From Hirsutella rhossiliensis (lineage: Eukaryota > Ascomycota > Sordariomycetes > Hypocreales > Ophiocordycipitaceae): a DNA stretch of 64,000 bases. Under the pieces are notes generated by a model that searched no databases, had not been told where the DNA came from, and was given only the letters and a program-made list of their open reading frames with translations. Position numbers and translations under genes: made by a program. The stretch lies in the NCBI RefSeq assembly GCF_020360975.1, contig NW_025408683.1, positions 620,001 through 684,000 of the forward strand. The letters run 5' to 3'. Shown here one piece after another: positions 37,891 to 49,700 of this stretch (positions are counted from its first letter, which is position 1; the number at the start of each line of letters is the position of its first letter).

Positions 37891-38077
37891 ATATAAGAGT
37901 CTTTAACTATTATAGGTTATAAGCTTAGGCTATAGCCTAAGCTATATAGTTACGTATAAAGGGCCGGATCCTATATATATATATATAGGCTAGCTATATA
38001 TAAAAGAGCTTTATATAGCTTATTAATATTATTTTATAGATAGTACCTATATATATACCTTTACTTACTCTATAATA
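37891..38077 (-). repeat. Copia-C solo LTR
   Basis: 187 bp, the reverse complement of 11784-11969, with the same terminal sequences. No clear 5-bp TSD remains. Confidence 0.8.
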
Positions 38078-38191
38078 CTTAAGACTAATACGCTATCTAT
38101 TATATAATAGCTAGGTAGGGCGGATAGGTCGGCTTAAGTAAGGGGCTTAAAGTAAAAGAAAGAGAGATATAAAGGGAGACGGTCTAAGATA

Positions 38192-38889
38192 TATAAGAAT
38201 ATACCCTTATATTCTTATTTTACTATTATAAAGAAATAATAAGTATAAGGAGGCTCTATAGAATAGGCTAGTAAAAAGAGGCTCTATAATATAGTCTAAA
38301 AGGAATAACCCTTAAAGATAAAAGACCTCTATTAAATATCTATAGCTTCCTTTAGGAAAGGCAGGTCGAGATAAGCCTATCCTAATAAATAAGAATATAT
38401 ATAAAATATATAAGTTAATTACGAGTAGAACGGATACCCTATTACCTATTTTAGCCTAGCGGTTACGAAGATATCTACGATACGAGAATAGGTAGGGCAT
38501 AGAACATTCTAGTTAAATCTACTACTTATACTAGAACCTATAGTCTTACGTTAACTATTACGCTATAATTAGACTACCTACTAAGTCTAGAAGATATACT
38601 ATAGATAAAGCTTTTTAAGTACTAAAGAATATACTAGAAATCTAACTAATTAGTCTATTAGTAGGCGAGTAATAGTCTATAAAAGACAAAGGATTTCCCT
38701 AGGAGTAGTAGATAGAAAAAGGAAGTTTATAAGTATCTTTTATAACGCTATTCTTTTAATATATTATTTAGCCCTTTATATACTCGTTATAAATTCTAGA
38801 CGATATCCTACCCTATACTCCGTTGACCGCTTTTTCCGCTTACGTTATTAATTACCCGATCCTACGCTTATTACTTATACCTTTTAATA
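38192..38889 (-). repeat. Copia-B solo LTR with TSD
   Basis: 698 bp, the reverse complement of the Copia-B LTRs, flanked by perfect AGATA at 38187-38191 and 38890-38894. It is a recombination relic of a full insertion. Confidence 0.92.
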
Positions 38890-39200
38890 AGATATAAGGA
38901 AAACATAGCTAAAGAGTAACTATAGTTAGATAAAGAGAAAGAAAAAAAAAGAATCTCTCTTTCTCTTAGCTAAATAATTTATATAAGGGAAATATATTAT
39001 ATAATATATTACGTAATATATTATATAATTTCTATCTTATAATACTATCTTAATAAAAAGGTAATTAAGTATAAGGAATTAAATAAGATTATTTATTTTA
39101 ATTTTAATATATTATAGCTAGCTTAAGACTATTATAAAGTTTTATAAAGGTTTTTTTTAATAAATATTAAATAAAAGAAATAAATAATATTAAGATAATA
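38890..39200. other. AT-rich segment with palindromes, grading into an old Copia-A LTR
   Basis: A purine/pyrimidine hairpin lies at about 38930-38967. A perfect 34-bp AT palindrome centred on ACGT lies at 38996-39029. From about 39140 the sequence loosely resembles a reverse-oriented Copia-A LTR, which continues at 40128-40222 and 55971-56036 once later insertions are removed. No gene is present. Confidence 0.5.
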
Positions 39201-40127
39201 CCCTTATAGTATAGTAGTTATATACCTAGGAAGTCTACTATATTATTAATTATCTATTAAAAGGTAGCTAGTATATTTATAAGTCTAAATAGTATTACTA
39301 GATATTTAAATAGTCCGAATTTCGTTTTAAAAGCTATTATCTATTTATATCCCTTTTTTATATATATTAAGTTATAGGTGCCTTTAAGATCGAGGGCTAT
39401 AAACTATTTTTTACTATATAGTCGATCTTATAGTTCTAATAAGCGCGCGATTAATTTTTAATTAAACTAATAGACTACGCTAACCTACTTATTAATTAGC
39501 TAATTAGCACTTTTAAAAGCGCTTATAAATATACTAGTAGTCTAGCCCCGCTATAAGTAGGCCGGCTTAGACCTCGCTTACTTAGACTTAATAACGAATT
39601 TATTAAGACCTCCCCTTAACCTTAGTCTAGGCCCCCTAACTAGGAAAATAAAAACCTAAGGCTAATACTAGTAACTTAATAAGTATAGCGTAAAGCTAGT
39701 ATAATAACCTAACTACTAGCTTAGCTAAAGGCTAGTATTAATAAAAATAGCCCGCTAAGCCTTATAATAGAAAAATAAGATAGAGCCTAAGAAGATATTA
39801 TTATAGGATAAGGTTAAGGATAATTATATAATTAACTATTAACTAAAAACGCTTATATTACCGATTAACGCTATATACCTTATATATATAAAGGAGTTAC
39901 TTTCTAAGGTTACTTTATAGTAGGGCTAACGTAATTTTAATTAACTAAAACGATATTTACGATAGCTAGTATAAGATTCCTATATATTATAACCGCGACT
40001 TAATATAAAGGTAGACTAGCTATAAAAGAAGGAAGGGTTTTCCTTTAAGTACTTTAGTTTTTCCCTCTTATTTAACGCTAAAGTTTTAAATACCTTTAAA
40101 TAGGTTACTAGTATAATCTTAGTTAAT
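39201..40127 (+). mobile_element. SINE-like element copy 3 carrying a Gypsy fragment
   Basis: Head first on the plus strand: it starts exactly at CCCTTATAG (39201), directly after a 16-bp TSD TAATATTAAGATAATA (39185-39200), repeated perfectly at 40128-40143. The A-box region is intact. The 3' half of the tRNA-like head, with the B box, is replaced by about 200 bp (about 39239-39445) closely matching Gypsy-A RT sequence at 44640-44840. Downstream sequence again matches copies 1 and 2. The tail is short and AT-rich. Confidence 0.75.
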
Positions 40128-40222
40128 TAATATTAAGATAATATAATAATTAATTCCTTACTATAATTATTACCTTTAAAATATTTAAATAACTTTACCT
40201 TACTTATTTACCTTCTTACTAT
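40128..40222 (-). repeat. old Copia-A-like LTR remnant, left part
   Basis: Diverged match to the reverse-oriented Copia-A LTR segment corresponding to 14890-14980. The matching remainder is at 55971-56036. Both SINE-like insertions at this locus landed in it, so it is the oldest layer here. Confidence 0.55.
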
Positions 40223-40428
40223 AAATTAATTAAGATTATACTAGTAACTTATTTAAAGGTATTTAGAACTTTAGTATTAAATAAAAGGGAAAAACTAAAG
40301 TACTTAAAAGAAAACCCTCCTATCTTTTATAGCTAGTTTACTATTATACTAAGTCGCGGTTATAATATATAAGAATCTTATACTAGCTATTATAGGTATT
40401 ATTTTAGTTAATTAGAATCGCGTTAGCC

Positions 40429-40898
40429 TATAACGACCGGTATTATTCCTAAGGGATAAACCTATCGAATAGTTTATATTAGTAGATATAATAGGGCGTG
40501 GTCTAAGTAATAATAAGTATATTATATTAGTAATAAGTTAGAGGTTATAGACTATAAACTATAACTAGGTAATTAGAATTAGAGATAGAATCGTAATAAA
40601 GATCTATATTAAAAGCTAGAGAGCTATCTATCTATAGGAGTAAAAGCGGGTAGCTATATATACCTATAGAGACTATCCTTAGATTACGGTCCTAGCCGTA
40701 ATCCCCTTTATAGCTTACTATAGCTTACTTATAAGCTATGCTCCTAAGTAGTAATCTATCTATATAAGGCTTACTTAGCTTATATACGCTCTAGGTAAGC
40801 TAAGCCTAAGTAACTTCTCGTCCTAACTATTATTCCGAGCTGCCTTATTATATAAATATAGCCGGCTCTCCTATAGCCCGCTAACTATAGTTATAATA
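40429..40898 (-). repeat. Gypsy-A 3' LTR
   Basis: 470 bp, starting TATAACGAC. A pair of this with 54939-55408 shows TA here against CG there, for example CTTATAAGC versus CTCGTAAGC. Confidence 0.93.
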
Positions 40899-40999
40899 TA
40901 ATATCTCCCCTCCTTTTAGTCTTATCTATAAGACCTACTACTACCTTAGCCGCTATATATAAATATACCCTTATCGCGCGTATATATATTCCCTATTTT

Positions 41000-41706
41000 A
41001 TCCTTTCTATCCCTTAGGATATACTATTAATAGTATATCTAGTCGCGTATTAAAGGATCGTTCTTATAAGACCCTTAAGCGTATTTATTTAGCTAAGTCT
41101 ATTAATCGTCTTAGTTTTAACGTTATACCGTATTCTTTCTATTCGTTACGCGGCTTCTACTATAAAATGCTAGAGAAATCTTTTAAGTATACTAAATATA
41201 TATAGCGGGGTCGTTCCTACGATACGTCGGGCGTAGCGATTAGCTCCTATAGGTAACTTCGTTATCCTACCTATTATTTATAGCTAACGTGTTTCCTAGT
41301 ATCCTAAATAAATCTAGAGTCCGATCGATTAGATAAAGAAAAAGAAATTACTAAGGAGTAAATATTAAAAGCTTAAGCCGACCTAAACGAAGCCTTAGCT
41401 TATTTAGCGCGGCTTTACCGTTAAAAGCGCTAGCTAAAGATAAAGGGTACCGAGATAGTCTATTAGGGCCTTTATTCCTTAGATAACCTTAACGAGGCTA
41501 AGCGCTAAGAATCTAAAGCGGTAGTCGATATTTAGTCTATAGGTAGATTTAATATAATTAATTAAAATGCTATTAGTTCGTTAAGCGATTTTATAATACT
41601 TAAGGTAGATTTTACTAATAGAACTATTAAAGTAGAGAACCGTAGTAGGTTAAGTACTTAAGTAGCTCCTAAGTATTTTCCTCTAGTCTATATCCCTTTT
41701 ACTTAA
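41000..41706 (+). pseudogene. Gypsy-A antisense accessory ORF: former Cys-cluster plus coiled-coil protein
   Basis: A plus-strand frame of about 230 codons lies between integrase and the 3' LTR, opposite to pol, broken only by TAA/TAG. At 41150-41255 Tyr residues have the spacing expected of two successive Cys clusters (around Y-Y-K-M-L, then Y-T-K-Y-I-x-R-G-R-S-Y-D), which fits TGY codons changed to TAY. The next 120 codons are charged and heptad-like (D-R-L-D-K-E-K-E, then L-x-R-L-x-R-x-K-R), a probable coiled coil. From memory, small Cys-cluster/coiled-coil hypothetical proteins accompany fungal gypsy elements; their role is unknown. The start is unknown because ATG codons are lost. Confidence 0.6.
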
Positions 41707-41899
41707 TAAGGTATTCTTATTACTAACCTTATTTTCTTATATCTAGTATTTATTTAGCTTTATATTCTTAATTATTATCGACTTTAATTTTTTCTTATAG
41801 TTTAGCGTTTCGTAGCGTTAGTTTTAATAATAAGATATAAAATATTAAGTATATCTATATTATTATTAGTAGCGAAAGTTTATAGTTAACTTTTAAAAT

Positions 41900-44800
41900 A
41901 GTTTTCTTAACCTTAAATAGTCTAAGTTTCTTAAAATCTAATTTATTACTTAGTCGTTTTATTTTAATATTTCGTTATATAAGGTAGACTATATCTCCCT
42001 CTTAAAAGATTAGTCCTTATAATCTTTTCCGATTATAGTAAGTAAATATTCGTTCTTTAACGAATTAAAGTTCTTATTATATTTCTTTATATAATTTTCG
42101 TAGCTAATCTACTTATAGTATCGCTCGTTTTACTTATAGTCCTTATTAAGTAACCTTAAATACTTCTAGGTTATATCTATAATTAGCGTATACTAGTAAG
42201 AGCTTAGTTATTTTCGTAACTAAGCTATTATAAGCTAGTTACGCTATTAGTAGCTATTTAACTTAATCGTTTTATTTATAGCTAATATAGTATCGTAAAT
42301 ATTATTTAAGCGTTTAGTTAAGTTATTCTATTTATCTATCTATTTATAGGTAATAAGCTATACTAAGCTTATATTTCGTCCTTAATTATACTATAAGAGC
42401 TTACTAAAATCTAGCTATAAACGTACTTCCTTTATTAAAGATAATCTCGTTCGGTAGTCCGTAATTACTAATAATTATTTATAGGAATATATATACTAGC
42501 TCTTCTATATTACTTACTTCTTTATATAGTAAAAAGTATCTATACTTTATTAATCTATTAATATAAGAAGGTATAAGGAATAAGAGTTAAATCGGGTAAT
42601 CGATAACGTAAGCGGAAAGATCGGTCGAAGGAGTATAGGGTAGGATTTCGTCTAGAATTTATAACGAGCATATAAGGGGCTAAATAATATATTAAAAGAA
42701 TAGCGTTATAAAAGATGCTTGCGAACTTACTTATTCTATCTACTACTCCTAGGGAAATCCTTCGTCTTTTATAGACCATTGCTCGCCTACTAGTAGACCA
42801 ATTAGTTAGCTTTCTAGCATATTCTATAGTGCTTAAAAAGCTCTATCTATAGTATATCTTCCTAACTTAGTAGGTGGTCTGATTATAGCGTAATGGCTAA
42901 CGTAAGACTATGGGTTCTAGCATAAGTAGTGGATTTAACTAGAATGATCTATGCCCTACCTATTCTCGTATCGCGGATATCTTCGGAACCGCTAGGCCAA
43001 AATAGGCAATAGGGTATCCGTTCTGCTCGTAATTAACTTATGCATTTTATGCATATTTTTATTTATAAGAATAGGCTTATCCTGACCCGCTTTTCCTAGA
43101 GGAAGGTATAGATGTCTAGTAGAGGTCTTTGTCTTTTAAGGGTTATTCCCTTAGACTATATTATAGAGCCTCTTTTTACTAGCTTATTCTATAAAGCCTC
43201 CCGATGCTTATTATTTCTTTATAATAGTAAAATAGGAATATAAGGGTATATTCTTATAATTAGTAATAACGAATATACTATTATACTTAACGTTAGTTAT
43301 AGGTTCTTTTAATAATAGTAGCTTTATAATATAGTTAAAAGCTATTAAATCCTATAGTTTCTCTAGTACTAGTAGCGGTTATAATTCTCTATATAGTTTA
43401 TATTATTTAGCTTTACTTTATATATAAAGTTTATATTCTTTAATAACTTATTATACTACTTCTTTAAGTTATAGGAAATTATATTATCGTTTAATCCGTT
43501 CTATTATTCTTTAGATTCCTTAGTATCTATATATTAGATATTTATATATATCTTATATAACTTTATCTTATAATTTTAGTAGTATCTAGATTTTATTTTT
43601 ATATATTAAAACTTCTAAATATCCTATATTATATCCGTTTAATACTTTATATTATTTTATCTATTTTAAGATCTTTTAGTAAGTTAAGTTATTAGGTTAT
43701 ATTTTAAATATTATATTTAGCTATCGTTGCTAGTAGTTCCTATTTTCGTTAATTTCTAAGAGCTATCCTTTCGCTATAGGTACTCCTATATTATAGTTAC
43801 TTCGTCGACTAAGGGTATTAGCTCGACCGTTTTCTATTCTTTTTCTATAAATTATTTCGTAGTCGAATTCTAATAAGTATTTAGCCTATTAGATCTATCG
43901 TCCGTTTAACTATTATATTATTATAAAGTATAAGATATTCTTATAGTCTATATAGACCTTAACTTTATATTTACTTCTAAGAAGATAGTATTAAAATTCC
44001 TTAAAAGCTTAAATAATTACGAGGAATTCTTTATTATAGATAAGGTAATTAGGTTCTACGCTATATAGCTTCTTTAAGTAGAATATAATTAATCGTAGTC
44101 TTCCTTTATTATCTTTTTATCCGATTTATACTTTTAAAGTAAAGTCTAATATATTAGTTTTAAGTTCGATTTATCGTTTTAGATTAAAGGTAGTTAAGAC
44201 TAGTTCTTATATAATTATAGTTTTAATATATTCGAAAGCTTCGTTAGCTTTATCGTCCTATATAAATTCTTTTTCCTTCTTTATTAAGTTATATAGTAGT
44301 ACTATAATCTTTCCGAAATCTTTAATAAATCGTCGGTAGTAATTTATAAATCCTAGGAAACTTTATATATCCTTAACGTTCTTTAGTATTAGCTATTCTT
44401 TAACTAAGTTAATCTTATCTTATTATATTTATATCTCTCTTAGTAAGATCGTATATCTAAGGAAGTTTACTTCCTATATATAGAACTTACTTTTCTTTAG
44501 TTTAACTAGTAACTTTATATTTTAAAGTACGCGGAGTACCTTATAAACGTATTCCTTATATTCTTCTAAGGTATCTAAGAAGATTAAGATATTATCTAGG
44601 TATACTACTATAAAGATATCTAAGTATTCGTATAGGATACTATTAATTATCTATTAAAAGGTAGCTAGTATATTTATAAGTCTAAATAGTATTACTAGAT
44701 ATTTAAATAGTTTAAATTTCGTTTTAAAGGCTATTATTTATTCGTATCCTATCTTTATATATATTAAGTTATAGGCGCCTTTAAGATTAAAGGCTATAAA

Positions 44801-45616
44801 CTATTTTTTACTATATAATCGATCTTATAGTTCCGATATAAGCGGTAATAGTATTTAGTCTTTTATTATAATATCGTTTAAGCGTCTATAGTTAATAACT
44901 AGTCGTAGCTTACCGTTTTTCTTTAAAATAAATATAACTAGGTAGCCTACTTTAGATATTAACGTTTAAATATATCCCTTTTATAGATTCTTATTAAGGT
45001 AGTCGCGTAGCGTTTATAGTTACTTTTTATTTAAGTTATAGATTTTATAGAACGTTAGCGTTATTCTATCCTTAAGATAAATTTCGTGGTCTTATTAGCT
45101 ATATTTAAGTAACCCTATCTTAAGTTCTTCTTTAAAGAGTTTATTATATTTCTAGTATTCCTAAGGGATATTCTTTATTCTATCTTATAGGCTTTATTCT
45201 TTCTTTTAAGAGCTAGTTTCTCTTAACTTAAGCTCTTTATTAATTTATTTAAGGTCTTTCCTTAAAGTAGTAATAACTCTTTAGATCTTTATATTATATC
45301 CTTTATTCTATTTATATTAGATACTAGGTTATATAGCTATATTAGTTAGTACGTAGGTCTTATTAATCGATTTTATTATATCCGCTAGTTTAGTTACTAT
45401 TTTCGTTTATATCGCTAAAGCCCGTAATAATTTACTTAAACGGTTATCCCTTTTATCTTATTTAGTAGCTAAATTATTATAAAATTTTACTTTCTCCTAA
45501 ATCTACTAGTCTTAGAAACATACGTCTTCGTTTTAATATAGCCAGCTAGTTTTCTAGTTAATTAGTAGGTTGCTCTCCTATAGTTATAGAAGCCTTAATA
45601 TAAGGTCGTGTTCTTT
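41900..45616 (-). pseudogene. Gypsy-A RT, RNase H and integrase remnant
   Basis: Minus strand. RT has the box V-V-Y-L-D-N-I-L-I-F at about 44587-44616 (Y-L-D-D with the second Asp changed to Asn), followed by E-H-K-E-H-V-like sequence read E-Y-K-E-Y-V. RNase H should lie at 43700-44400. The integrase core is seen at 42360-42480, with G-L-P-N-E-I-I and R-G-S-T-F. A Copia-B solo LTR interrupts integrase at 42562-43258. Copia-B cuts the upstream part at 45621. Stops are RIP-type. Confidence 0.85.
42562..43258 (+). repeat. Copia-B solo LTR inside Gypsy-A integrase
   Basis: 697 bp, starting TATAAGAAGG and ending TTCTTATA, matching 45622-46319 and 51365-52061. Flanks ATTAA (42557-42561) and ATTAG (43259-43263) form a TSD with one A/G difference. 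It keeps more TG and CA than any other Copia-B LTR here, so it is probably the youngest or least-hit insertion. The short open frame at 42558-42779 on the minus strand is incidental. Confidence 0.9.
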
Positions 45617-45621
45617 AATAT

Positions 45622-46319
45622 TATAAGAAGGTATAAGTAATAAGCGTAGAATTAGGTAATCGAAGTCGTAAGCGGAAAGATCGGTCGAAGGAGTATAGGG
45701 TAGGATTTCGTCTAGAATTTATAACGAGCATATAAGGGGCTAAATAATATATTAAAAGAATAGCGTTATAAAAGATACTTTTAAGCTTACTTATTCTATC
45801 TACTACTCCTAGGGAAATCCTTCGTCTTTTATAGACTATTGCTCGCCTATTAGTAGACTAATTAGTTAGCTTTCTAGCATATTCTATAGTGCTTAAAAAG
45901 CTCTATCTATAGTATATCTTCCTAACTTAGTAGGTGGTCTGATTGTGGCGTGATAGTTAACGTAAGACTATGGGTTCTAGTATAAGTAGTGGATTTAACT
46001 AGAATGTTCTATGCCCTACCTATTCTTATATCGCGGATATCTTCGGAACCGCTAGGCCAAAATAGGCAATAGGGTATCCGTTCTGCTCGTAATTAACTTA
46101 TGCATTTTATGCATATTTTTATTTATAAGGATAGGCTTATCCTAACCCGCTTTTCCTAGAGGAAGGTATAGTTATCTAGTAGAAGGTCTTTGTCTTTTAA
46201 GGGTTATTCCCTTAGACTATATTATAGAGCCTCTTTTTACTAGCTTATTTTATAAAGCCTCCCTATGCCTATTATTTCTTTATAATAGTAAAATAGGAAT
46301 ATAAGGGTATATTCTTATA
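45622..46319 (-). repeat. Copia-B 3' LTR
   Basis: 698 bp, a direct repeat of 51365-52061, preceded by the TSD AATAT. Confidence 0.94.
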
Positions 46320-46739
46320 GCCTCCCTTAAAGAGTACTAGGTAAATAGTACTCTTTACTAGTTATTTCTTTTATAGTAGAATTATCCTTATTAAGAATAA
46401 GGTATATAATAGGAATATAAGGGAAAATTTTAAAACCCTTTCTAGGAAAAACCTTAGTAAGAAAAATCCTAGTTATAGTTATAATTATTTCTCCTCTTTT
46501 TAAGTAAACCTTTATAAAGAAAAAGCCTTATAGAGTTATTATTATAGGAAACCTTTTAATAAGGAAAAACCCTATTTTTATAAGTTGTTTTTTACTAATA
46601 GGAAACCTTTTTAAAGGAAAAACCTATTAGTTATATATAGAGGAAAAGCTAAGAAAGTAAAAGATAGCTAAAAAACCTCTATTAAGGGATATAAGTTTTC
46701 TTTTAAGGCTCTTTAATTCCCTAAGGGAAAGAAGCTCTT

Positions 46740-49700
46740 AGAACTTAAAGAATTTTTCTCTTCCTAGTTCCTTAGTAAATATATCGGCAATATTATCTTT
46801 GGATTTAATATAGAAAATCCGAATCTTCTTTTCCCTAATATTTTCTCGGGTATAGAAGTAAGTAATATCTATATGCTTTGTCTTTTTATAAAATTCCGGA
46901 TTTTTAGCTAATTTAATAGCTGCCTCGTTATCTATTAAGATAGGAGGTATAGTATTAGGAATTCTAATAGATAAGCTATTATTTATCGTATAAAATAGCC
47001 GATTTAGATATAAAGCTTCTTTATTAGCCTCCCTAAGGGCAATAAATTCAGCTTCGTAGGTTAATAGGGCTATAGATTTTTACTTCTAGTAGGCCTAACT
47101 TATAATATTTTTATAAATATAGAAATAGTATCTAAAAACGGATTTTCTATTTATAAGGTTAGACGCCTAGCTAGCGTCGGAATAACCTTTTATAAAATTA
47201 TAAGTATAAGGGATATTATAATAATAAAGTATCCCTAGGTTAGGATATTTATTTAAATATTTCTAGATAGTATTTAACGCTTTAAAATACGTATTATCTA
47301 GTTTAGAAGTAAATCTAGCGTAGGAAATAATAGTATATAAAATGTCTAGCCTACTTATTATAGCTAGATATAATAGAGCCCCTATTTCCCTTTAGTAAAT
47401 AAGGATTTCTTTTTACGAAGGCGTTATAGTAGCCTTTTTAAGCTTTACTCTTACTATAGTAAGCGTATTAGAAGTCCCTAAGTCTTCTTTATTATATTCT
47501 CGTATTTTATTATAAGTATATTTTTCTTAGGATATAAATATCTCCTTTTTACTTTAGTTTATAATTATATATATTCCTAAGAAGTCTCTTAGTTCGCCTA
47601 GAGGCTAAACCTTTATATAATCTACTACTTTTTAAGCAGACTATTTATTATACCTTTATTAGGCCCTATTATTAGGAGGTTATCTATATAGATTACTATC
47701 GTAATTTTATATTACGTATTTATAAATACCCCTTTATTTATAAGAAGGGCCGAAAATCCTATCTTAGCTAATATAGAGCTAAGATAGTTATACTAGAGCT
47801 TTAGGCTTTATTTAAGGCCGTATAATACTTTCTTTAATTTTACTACTAGCCTTTTTTTTTTATATAGCTCTAGAAACTATAAATAGCTAATATTATACTT
47901 ATACTAGTTTTTATTAAACTAGTCTTTAGTATTAGCTCTTCGTAGCCTATAGGGATTTTTATATAAATATCCGTATCTATTTCATATATAAGGCATTTTT
48001 ATATTATATTATAGTAGAGTATAATTATTAGAAATAGCTATTATAAGTAGCATTCTAATAGATTCGGGTCTTACTATCGTAGAAAAGGTTTCTAAATAAT
48101 CTAGGCCGTAGACCTAATTAAATCCTTATACTACGTAGCGGGCTTTATATTTAATAATATTATTATTATTATCCCGCTTTATTTTATAGACCTAACGGCC
48201 GCTTAGGGCCTCCCTATCGCTAGGAAGAGGCTTTAATTCCTAGGTATTTTAGTTTAAGAGCTCTTCTATTTCTAGAAACATAGCTCTTTTCTATTCTATA
48301 GCTTCTTATTATAGAGTAGACCTAAGAGGGCATAGGCTGTGGTCGCGCTACTACCCCCCTCTGCTACGTACGGCGTGTTGCACGTACGCGATAAAAGGTA
48401 ACGAATTAACTAAGCTGCCTAGCTTATTAATTAACCACACTTATTAACTATCTAGGCAACGCCTAGACTCTTATACTTCTAAGCTATTTATAGCCTATTT
48501 AAATGTTTTAGGCTCTATAGGATCCTTATTTTCTAGTAAAGATAGAATAATCTCTTTACTTTTACTATTTAATATAGTGTTTATTTCGGGGTATATAATA
48601 TAGTCTTTATAAAATCCGTTTAGCTTCTTAGGTATATTAATACGGATTTTTAGATCCTTATTTAATCCCTTTTCTAAAAGAGGATTATTTCCCTTTTTTA
48701 TAAAAGGGTTATCTTCCTTCTCTATAAGAGGGTTATCTTCCTTCTCTATAGGAGGGTTATTTTCCTCTTCTTTTAAAGAAGAGTTATTGCCTTCTTTATA
48801 TATAGGTTCCCTTTATAAATAATTATCCGGGACCTTATTTATAGAAGGTAAGGTATTAAAGTCGAAGTCCTTAAGGTCTTCTTCCTTTTAATTTTCTATA
48901 AATTTATTTTCTAGGATAATAATATCTCTAGAAATTATTACTTTTCTTTTCGAAAAGTTATATATTTTATAAGCATTTTTAGTATAGCCTATAAAAATAC
49001 CCTTATAAGCTCTTATCTCTAGCTTATCTAAGGGGTCTTTATTTTTATAATAAATAGTACTTCCGAAGGTCTTAATTTTCTCTAAGTCTTCTAAGGCTAG
49101 AGATTTATTTTCCTTCTTCTCTATAGGAGTTTAGAAGCCTATTCGTAAGTAAGGGGTCCTATTATATAAATAGGCTGCTATTAGAATAGCTTCTCCCTAT
49201 AGATATTTAGGTAGTTTTGCCGTAAATAAAATAGCTCGGACTTTATTTAAAATAGTCTTATTAATCCTCTCTATTACTCTATTTAATTCGGGAGTCCTAG
49301 GAGGGCTAGTATAATATTTTATTCCCTTTCTTAAGTAGTAGGGTTTTATTTTATATAGGAATTCTTTTACGTTATCCGAAAAGACTTCCTTTATAGTAAT
49401 ATTATCCTAGTTATTTTTAACCAAGGCTTTATATTCTAAGAATTTATCTAGGGCTTCTGCCTTAGAGTTTATTAAAGATATTTCTAAATATCTTATCCCT
49501 ATATCTAAAAAGGATATAAAGGAGGTATATTTATTATAAGTAGGGGTCTTTATAGGTCCCTAAATATTAATAGCAACTCTATTAAGGTAATTATATACCT
49601 TATTAGATAGGGATTTATTCCTCTTATTAGTTGCCTTTACTTTAATATAAGCCTTACATTCTTTAATTTTTATAATATCCTTCTTAGGGATAGTTATATC

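Noticed and set aside
42558..42779. A 73-codon Met-initiated frame, the only such frame in the first 56 kb
   Set aside because: It lies wholly within a Copia-B LTR and is repeated in broken form in the other LTRs. It reflects low RIP there, not a gene.
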